A DNA stretch of 64,000 nt from Nageia nagi (lineage: Eukaryota; Pinophyta), in contig JBITNC010000001.1 of the NCBI GenBank assembly GCA_050084985.1, forward strand, positions 36,580,001-36,644,000, in the 5' to 3' direction. Below, piece by piece: positions 57,196-64,000 of this stretch (the stretch's first letter is position 1; each line of letters begins with the position of its first letter). The notes under the pieces are model-generated. The model had not been told where the DNA came from, did no database searches, and saw only the letters and a program-made list of their open reading frames with translations. A program made the position numbers and the translations under genes.

Positions 57196-58344
57196 CTATT
57201 TTCCTCCACCTTCTTCCTTCAGCCTGTAAACCCATTTATTCTTCAATGTAGTTTTTCCTGCAGGTAACCTGACTAAGTCCCAAGTCTGGTTATGCATTAA
57301 GGAGTCCATCTCTTCTTCCATGGCTACCTCCCACTTCTTCCTGCTTTCAACCTGCACTGCTTCTTCATAACATTCAGGTTCACCAGAATCAGTCAACAAT
57401 AAATAATATAATGAAGGAGAGTATCGTTCAGGGGGTCTACTTATCCTGGTAGATCTTCTAACACCACTTTCAGGTGTTTGGGGTGTCTGTTGCTGTTGTG
57501 GTTGTTGGTTATTATTATTTTTAGGCACCTTTACTTTTCCAGTGATTTCATCAAGAACTACGTATTCCTTATTTTCTTTTTCTTGTTTCTTTTCCTGCAA
57601 TTGATTCTTATACAAGACCTTTTCATTGAATATTACATCTCTACTCCTAATGATTTTGTGATTTTCATAATCATATAAGCGATAACCAAAATCATTAACA
57701 CCATATCCAATAAAGGTACATTTCTTTGACTTTGCCTCAAGCTTTGTTCTATTTTCTTTATCAATATGGACAAAGGCCTCACAACCAAAAGGCTTTAAAA
57801 AGGAGTAGTTTACCTTTTTACCTGTCCATGCTTCCTCTGGAACACCACCATCCAAGGAACTTGAAGGCCCTCTATTTATTAGATAAACAGTAGTATCTAC
57901 AGCTTCTGCCCAAAACTGTAAAGGCAATCCTGCATGCAATCTCATGCACCTTGCACGCTCCATGATTATCCTGTTCATCCTTTCTGACACACCATTTACT
58001 TGTGGTGTTCTTGGAACTATCTTCTCTCTACGAATTCCATGTTCTGAACAGTACCTATCAAACTCTTTGCTTCAATATTCACCTCCATTGTCTGATCTAA
58101 GACACTTCAATTTCTTTCCTGTCTCAATCTCAACCAAAGCTTTCCATTTCTTGAAAGTATCAAATACATCAGATTTATTCTTAATACAATAAATCCAAGT
58201 TTTTCTAGTTGCATCATCAATAAAGGTAACATAATAACGAGAGCCACCGAGAGATGATACCTGAGCCGGTCCCCATACATCTGTATGCACAAGCTCTAAT
58301 TTTTGGCTCTTCTCTTTCCCAACTCTGAGAAATCTGACTCTCTT
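57196..58344 (-). pseudogene. Copia integrase and start of reverse transcriptase
   Basis: The frame 58,290-58,072 has HTDVWGPAQVSSLGG (first catalytic Asp), FIDDATRKTW and RSDNGGEY (second Asp), then a TGA stop at 58,072-58,074. The 264-residue frame 57,990-57,196 opens MSERMNRIIMERARC with the catalytic Glu, and has the LKPFGCEAFVHI and GYRLYDYENHKIIRSRDVIF blocks. A Gln-rich linker (NNNNQQPQQQQ) and a Pro/Arg-rich stretch lead into NQTWDLVRLPAGKTTLKNKW, the polymerase start. A TAG stop at 57,196-57,198 ends it. All three catalytic residues are present. Confidence 0.92.
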
Positions 58345-59724
58345 CTATTTTCCATAGATGCAATTCTCACAGAAATCCAGATCAACATTCTTCAAACCTG
58401 GCAACAAATTTCTTGAGTGAAGAATCTTCATCCCCTTTTCACTCATGTGTCTGAGCCTATGATGCCATAATGCTGCATCTGCTCCTCTGGAAGTTAAAGC
58501 ATTAACAGAGTTAGAAATACCATTGCATAAATACAATGTACCAACCTTTTCACCTTTTGCTATTACCAAGGCTCCTTTGGTGACCTTCCAAGCTTTATCT
58601 GTGAAAGTTGTCACACAACCTTCACTACCTAACTGCCCTATTGAAATCAAATTTTTCCTTAGATCTGGAACATGCCTTACCTCCTTTAGTAGCCATTGGT
58701 TTCCATTCTGCTGTTTTACAAGAACCTTACCCATTCCAACAATTTTACAAGGTTTATCATCACCCAAACGAACTTGTCCAAAATCTCCTTGAACATAGTC
58801 ATGAAAATATTTCTTATCAGGTGTGGCATGGAATGAAGCCCCTGAATCTACCACCCAGGAATCATTAATATTTTTGAAAGAAAGAATCAAAGCATCTTGT
58901 AACACCTCACCTGTCACATTTGCTTCATGATTGTTTTCTTGCTGTGCATCTCCTTCTTTTCCCTTCTGAGATCTACAGTCTCTCTTTAGGTGTCCTTTCT
59001 TTCCACAATTCCAGCACTCTAACCCCGATCTGGACTTGGATCTGCCTTTCTTTGATTTACTACGATATCCTGAGCTCTTTCCTTTTTCACTTTTTCTTCC
59101 CCTATAATCTACACTCAAAGCATTTCCCGATGTCTCACCGGAGCTTTTCCATCGCATTTCCTCGCTAAGGATAGCACCGACAACATCATCAAACTTTAAA
59201 GTACTAGATCCAGACACAGAGTTACTAATGGCCATTACTAAACCATTCCAACTTTCTGGTAATGAGCATAAGAATAACAGAGCTCTAACTTCATCATCAA
59301 AGTCTACCTTTACAGAACATAACTGACTTGTAACAGTATTAAAATCATTTAAATGATCCGCAACAGATCCACCTTCCGACATCTTCATATTAAATAACCG
59401 TTTCATAAGAAATACCTTGTTTGAGGCTGAGGGTTTTTCATATAGTTTTGACAATGCCTGAAATAAACCCTCTGTCATTGTTTCCTTCGAAATGTTGAAG
59501 GCAACTGATGCAACGAGGCTCAACTGTATTGCTCCAAGTGCCTTTCTATCGAGAAGGTTCCACTCTTCATCTGTCATATTCGTCGACTTATTTATTTTTC
59601 CGCTCAATGGTAGGTATAGATCTTTTTGATACAAATAATCTTCCATTTGCATCTTCCATAGCGAGAAATTTTGGCCATTAAATTTCTCAACCCTAAACTT
59701 ACCATCTTCCGCCATTGCTCCCAC
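58345..59724 (-). CDS. Copia gag, protease and gag-pre-integrase region
   Basis: This open frame has 459 codons. ATG at 59,724 ([20 protein letters not shown]) lies 52 bp after the primer site, the normal place for gag. Residues 15-35 hold the conserved N-terminal gag motif ([17 protein letters not shown]) and 60-190 the capsid-like UBN2-type region. A basic Ser/Lys linker is at 205-234, and a perfect CCHC knuckle at 237-250 ([14 protein letters not shown]). The protease active site is [11 protein letters not shown] (290-300), intact. The gag-pre-integrase segment is [15 protein letters not shown] (418-432) with CENC at 452-455. A TAG stop at 58,345-58,347 cuts the polyprotein just before integrase. 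Gag packages element RNA into particles; protease matures it. Confidence 0.93.
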   Translation of the reverse strand: MGAMAEDGKFRVEKFNGQNFSLWKMQMEDYLYQKDLYLPLSGKINKSTNMTDEEWNLLDRKALGAIQLSLVASVAFNISKETMTEGLFQALSKLYEKPSASNKVFLMKRLFNMKMSEGGSVADHLNDFNTVTSQLCSVKVDFDDEVRALLFLCSLPESWNGLVMAISNSVSGSSTLKFDDVVGAILSEEMRWKSSGETSGNALSVDYRGRKSEKGKSSGYRSKSKKGRSKSRSGLECWNCGKKGHLKRDCRSQKGKEGDAQQENNHEANVTGEVLQDALILSFKNINDSWVVDSGASFHATPDKKYFHDYVQGDFGQVRLGDDKPCKIVGMGKVLVKQQNGNQWLLKEVRHVPDLRKNLISIGQLGSEGCVTTFTDKAWKVTKGALVIAKGEKVGTLYLCNGISNSVNALTSRGADAALWHHRLRHMSEKGMKILHSRNLLPGLKNVDLDFCENCIYGK

Positions 59725-59776
59725 TCGAATGAGGAATCCTTCTTTCCTGCGAGTTTATCAGCCAAATAGACCTTCA

Positions 59777-59788
59777 GCTCTGATACCA
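59777..59788 (-). promoter_or_regulatory. Primer-binding site, perfect initiator tRNA-Met match
   Basis: On the minus strand TGGTATCAGAGC lies two bases after the 5' LTR. It matches the standard plant Copia primer site at all 12 bases. Confidence 0.95.
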
Positions 59789-59790
59789 GT

Positions 59791-60268
59791 TGTTAGGAAA
59801 TTATAATTATTACAGAGCAATAGAACATAAAAAATGTTTTAGAAATATAAGCACAGAAAATGCATAAACAAGAGAGACACAGATATACGTGGTTCACCCA
59901 GTTTGGGCTACGTCCACATCAAACAGCCAGTCCTTCCTTTTTTATTATCCAGCAAAGTGAATAGATACAACCTACAGCAGATCCGCTGTAATATCCTCTG
60001 TTTTCTCTCACAGTCTCATATTTCTATTTCTCACTCACCGAATCACGTCTGTTACAATGCCCACATGCAAAAAGAGGGGTTTTTATCTAGGGAAAAAATC
60101 CCTAAACAAACATAAGTTCAACCGTCAGATTATTTGCCTAATAAATGGCCCAGATTGACTAGAAATTACTTTACTTTTACAAGGTAATTTTTCAAACGTT
60201 TTTAGCTTCCTGGGATATACATCCGGCTAAAATAAACAACTCTGAACAATCATGCTCCACACACAACA
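59791..60268 (-). mobile_element. 5' LTR of the young Copia element
   Basis: This is 478 bp and nearly identical to 55,255-55,733. The differences noted are at the ATTATGG/ATTACAG, AAACG/AAATG, ATCCG/ATACG, ACAACAG/ACAGCAG and CACATTT/CATATTT positions, plus one missing C. Confidence 0.97.
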
Positions 60269-60273
60269 AGAAA
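60269..60273. other. Target-site duplication AGAAA (right copy)
   Basis: It pairs with 55,250-55,254. Confidence 0.95.
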
Positions 60274-60960
60274 CCTACTATCAAAAGTTTGTGCAGCTTT
60301 TGAAATATGTTCTTGAAGACAAAAATCACTTAAAAATTCATAGGTTTATCTTAGGTATGGACCCTGAGATCAGGAGTGTTGTAAACATGCATAAATCAAA
60401 AACCTTATAAAAGACTTATGATTTAGCAATGTAAGAAAAAAATAACCTTCATATCAAGAGGTATTTCTATAATACCCTTATTGAAAATGAAAGGTTAAAT
60501 AAAAATAATAAAGGGTTCAAAGATCAACAACAATCATAATAGAATAATAAGAAGTTTAAAGGAAATATTTTCTCTTAAAATCAAAACCAGAATCACCAAT
60601 AAAAGAAGGGTAATGGAAATGGTAACAATGGTAAAAATAATTTAAAAAAAAATGGAAATTCAAATAAAAATTAGAACCAAAATAATTAGGAATGAAGAGA
60701 TGAGGCACCAAAGAATAATTCACAAAACAAAACCAAGCGTCTAAAGAAGGGAGTTTGCTGGGTATGTGGAGTTGAAGATCACTTTGATATCTTGAAAGGA
60801 AGGTCCAAACTAAGCAAAGGTTCTTTGCAGCAATTGGAAATGCAAACTTGAATGGATAGGCCACTCTTGTGTAGATCATAGGTAATATGTTTGGTAAAAA
60901 CTTTAAAATTCTTATAGATTATGGTGCAACTGAATGTTTTCTCTACTTCTATTATTGAAG
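60269..60960 (+). pseudogene. Gypsy gag (downstream part) and protease
   Basis: The reading frame left at 55,254 resumes directly after the target duplication (TYYQKFVQLLKYVLEDKN), proving that the two halves were one gene. A knuckle remnant, CWVCGVEDHFDI, lies at about 60,750, with the third and fourth ligands altered. At about 60,905-60,945 FKILIDYGATECF is the protease active site, with Tyr in place of Ser or Thr after Asp. Confidence 0.75.
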
Positions 60961-61419
60961 ATATGCTAAAGGTGCCAGAATTCATGATAAAAGGTTGGAT
61001 AGTTAAGTATGAATTTGGAAAAATCTGCTTCATTGGTCAATGCCTTAAGAAGGTATAAATAGAATTACCTAAGGGTATCATTGAGTGGGATCTATATGTA
61101 GCTCCTCTTCATTCTTTTGAAATTATCCTAGGAATGGATTGTTTAAAAGATTATAAGGATTTGATTGATTTTTATAAAAAGTGGATCAATTTCACTAATA
61201 TAAATATGGAAATACAAATAATCTTTAGTGAAAAAGGGGATTTTAGACCTTATCTTCTTATTGCTATGTAGTTAAAGTGATGTCTTAGAAAAAGAGAATT
61301 GATCTATGCAATCAAGATTAAGGAAGTAGAAAAAGAAAGTGAATATGAAAAGACCATTTAACAATATCCTCTATTACAATAATTTATGGATGTGTTTCCC
61401 AATGATCTTCTATGGTTGC

Positions 61420-62640
61420 TTCTAAAGTGAGAATTTGACTTCTCAATTGAACTAGTTCCTGGTGTTGAACCTATATCTAGAACTCCTTATCATATGAAAA
61501 CTATTGAAATATAGGAGTTAAAGGTTCAATTGCAAGATTTGTTGGATAAGGGTTTAATTAAGCCAAGTGTCTCTCCATGGGGTGCTCTAGTCATTTTCAT
61601 TAAAAATAAGGATGGATCAATGAGGCTATGCATTGATTATCATATGCTAAATAAATTTACAAGTAAAAATAAATATCCCTTACCAATAATAGATGACTTG
61701 TTTGACCAAATTAAAGATGCTATGATTTTATCAAAAATTGACTTAAGGTCAAGTTACCATTAATTAAGAATAAAGGGTTGAAATACTCATAAGACTGCAT
61801 TCAAAATAAGATATGGTCATTATGAGTTTTTAGTGCCTCCTTTTGATTTAACAAATACTCTAATTGCATTCATGAATCTCATGAATAATATATTTCATGA
61901 TTTCTTGGACAAGTTTGTTCTAGTATTTTTGGATGATATCTTGATTTATTGTAAAAATCAAGATGAGGATGACCATCATCTAAGATTAGTTCTAGATGTG
62001 TTAAGGAAACATCAACTCTATGGGAATTATCAAAGTGTGACTTATATGTTCCTTAGGTTCAATACTTAGGACATATTTAATATCTTCTAAAGGTGTTTCA
62101 ATTTCCCCTAAGAAAATAGAGGCTATCATGAGTTGGCCTGCTCCAACCAATGTGTTAGAAGTTAAGAACTTCATGGGACTAGTTGGGTATTACCATTGTT
62201 TTCTTAAAGACTTCTCTATAATTGCAAATACTATTATTAGCCTCCAAAAGAAAAATCAAGACTTTAAATGGATTGAGAAATGTGAAAAGGCCTTTTGCTA
62301 TTTAAAAAGAAAGACTTACCATTGCACTAATTCTTATCATACCAGATCCTTTTGGAAACTTTATGGTATGTACTAATGCTTCACTTCTTGGTTTAGGAGT
62401 TGTATTATCCCAAAATGATAAGCCTATGGCATATGAATCTTGAAACCTAGAGAGTCATGAGATGAATTACACTACACATGACCTTGAACTAGTAGCCATT
62501 GTTCATGCACTAAAGGTGTGGAGACACTATCTTTTAGGTTAGTCCTTTGAGCTAAAATAAGATCACCAAGTTTGAGATATATTTTTACTCATTTTGATTT
62601 GAATGCTCGTAAAAGAAGATGGATGAATTTTTTTGGATGA
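61420..62640 (+). pseudogene. Gypsy reverse transcriptase and RNase H
   Basis: The frame 61,530-61,763 reads [20 protein letters not shown], then [15 protein letters not shown] and the motif A region [14 protein letters not shown]. Motif C is intact as LVFLDDILIYCKN near 61,920-61,955. The connection domain is readable at 62,128-62,330 (NVLEVKNFMGLVGYYHCFLK). RNase H starts near 62,340 with GNFMVCTNASLLGLGVVLS, Asn replacing the first catalytic Asp, and has [17 protein letters not shown] near 62,490. Stops occur after SSYH and elsewhere. Confidence 0.85.
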
Positions 62641-62649
62641 ATATGACTT

Positions 62650-63956
62650 TGGGATAAAGTGGCATATGATTTAAGCAAATGCAAACATCTTATGGCAATG
62701 ACTAGGGGTCACTTTGATTTGTTAGATAAAATAAAAGAAATGCAAAGTAATGATCCCTATTGTTTGAAAATTGGTAAAAAGATAGAGAAATTTGACACTA
62801 TAGTCAAAGATTTTGGGGTTAGGGATGGCTTTTTATGTTTCAAGGATAGGATTATCATTCTTGAAATAGGTGATTTTAGGAATACAATCTTAAAAAAGGC
62901 ACATATATCACATTATTTTGCCCATCCTAGTGGAGCAAAATACGAGAAAACTTGAAAAATACTTTTTATTAGAATGGAATGAAAAGAGATATCAATGAAT
63001 TTATGGCAAGATGCCTTGAATGTCAAAAGGTTAAGCCATAACATCAACATCCTAGAGGGAAATTGTATCCTCATGATATTCATTCCCAAAAATGGAAAAA
63101 TATATTAATTGATTTTATTATTGGATTGACTAATAAAAGGTTTCATCATGATGCCATATTTGTTATTATTGATTATCTTACTAAAGTGGCACATTTTATT
63201 CTTGGAAATAGCATAGATGATGCTTCAATAGTTGCTCATAAGTTCATCAAGGTATTGTTAGACTACATAGATTTCTTGAAATAATAGTTTCTGATAGGGA
63301 TCCAAAGCTAACATCTATTTTGGATAATTCTTCATCAAGTAGTTGGCACTAAACTCAATATGAGTTTAGCTTATCATCCTCAAATAAATGATCAAATTGA
63401 ATGAGTTAACAAGGTGCTTGAAGATATGTTACAAATGTACTATATGGAACAAAAAATAAAATGGGAAGACTATCTTTATTTGGTTGAGTTTTCTTATAAT
63501 AACTCTCATCACTCATTTGTAGGTATGACAACCTTTGAGGTGCTATATGGAAGGAAGTGTAGGACTCCATTATTGTGGGATAATTTGGAAGATTTAGAAT
63601 TGATAAGACTAGATCATCTAAGGAAGATGAAAGAACAACTCAAAATAATACAAAAAAGGTTTAAGGAAGCATCCAATCATCAAAAGAGGTATGCAAACAT
63701 AAAAAGGATTCCTCAAGAATTCTTATTGGGTGACAAATATTTCTTATGAGTATGTCCGATGAAAAGTTTGATCAAGTATACAAAGTTGGATCCCTATTTC
63801 ACAAGTCCTTTTGAGATTATAGGAAAAGTTAGTCCAGTGGCCTATAAACTTGCTCTACCACCCAATCTTTCTAAAATTCATGACATCTTCCACATATCTC
63901 TCCTTAGGAACTATATTTTTGATCCTTCTCATGTGTTTGATTTGACTCAATTATAG
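62650..63956 (+). pseudogene. Gypsy integrase
   Basis: The N-terminal zinc region includes HISHYFAHPSGAKY (about 62,900-62,945) and CLECQKVKP (about 63,012). The core has WKNILIDFIIGLT (first Asp), DAIFVIIDYLTKVAHFILG, and IVSDRDPKLTS (second Asp) in another frame. Near 63,385 QINDQIE keeps the catalytic Glu and is followed by a stop. Frame 63,414-63,749 reads VLEDMLQMYYMEQKIKWEDY and TTFEVLYGRKCRTPLLW. Frame 63,759-63,956 gives SPFEIIGKVSPVAYKLALPP and HDIFHISLLRNYIF, the C-terminal GPY-type region. It ends at a TAG near 63,954; no chromodomain is seen before the window ends. Confidence 0.88.
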
Positions 63957-64000
63957 ATGGTAGATTCAATGGCAATTGAAGTTCTTCCTATTAGAGTTCT

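Larger units (their letters stand above)
55255..60268 (-). mobile_element. Young full-length Ty1/Copia element
   Basis: The element is 5,014 bp on the minus strand, with LTRs of 479 and 478 bp that differ by about six substitutions and one indel. It has a perfect 12-base initiator-Met primer site, a purine tract by the 3' LTR and a perfect AGAAA target duplication. Gag-pol is close to complete but carries four in-frame stops and one frameshift, so it is not autonomous unless supplied in trans. It inserted into Gypsy gag in the opposite orientation. Confidence 0.97.
54535..64000 (+). mobile_element. Ty3/Gypsy element, interrupted by Copia, runs off the right edge
   Basis: Primer site, gag, protease, reverse transcriptase, RNase H and integrase occur in order on the + strand. 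Gag is split at 55,254/60,269 by the Copia element. Integrase comes after RNase H, marking Ty3/Gypsy. The 3' LTR lies beyond the window. Stops are frequent in all domains. Confidence 0.9.

Overview
This window looks like plant nuclear DNA made almost entirely of nested, decaying transposable elements. It is AT-rich and eukaryotic, with LTR retrotransposons primed by initiator tRNA-Met, a LINE, a hAT transposase, PLS-class PPR fragments and a plant mobile domain. The density of old, heavily mutated elements suits a very large plant genome such as a gymnosperm, but that is inference; the species cannot be named from the sequence. I found no intact host gene, no rRNA or tRNA gene and no CRISPR.

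Layout. 1-6,019: a + strand Copia-related element with leader-like sequence, an unrecognised decayed coding segment, a 3' region full of tandem repeats, a polypurine tract and an LTR. 6,388-9,110: a hAT transposase pseudogene (BED finger, DUF659-like core). 10,530-15,640: a + strand LINE (nucleic-acid-binding ORF1, endonuclease, reverse transcriptase) cut by a solo LTR at 12,028-12,504. 16,200-21,370: a graveyard of PPR fragments, mostly minus strand, with a tandem duplication. 21,700-23,131: the 3' tail of a second LINE. 25,639-31,797: minus-strand Gypsy pol followed by a long unidentified downstream ORF. 31,798-36,260: a minus-strand chromodomain Gypsy whose 3' LTR interrupts the previous element. 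36,262-38,080: a block of abnormal homopolymer-rich sequence, probably a consensus error. 38,926-40,740: a plant-mobile-domain gene remnant. 41,392-43,407 plus 51,693-52,076: a Gypsy-like gag ORF split by a full-length Copia element (43,413-51,687, TSD TAGAT). 54,535-64,000: a + strand Gypsy element running off the right edge, its gag split by a young Copia element (55,255-60,268, TSD AGAAA).

Relations. Two Copia insertions are proven by perfect 5-bp target duplications and by host reading frames that continue across the insertion sites. By hand-aligned LTR pairs, the 55-60 kb element is young (about 6 substitutions and 1 indel in 478 bp) and the 43-52 kb element is older (roughly 9 percent divergence). 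The LTR family of the older element also supplied the solo LTR in the LINE, and its 3' untranslated region matches the element at the left edge. Every pol gene examined carries stops, frameshifts or changed catalytic residues, so nothing here appears autonomous now.
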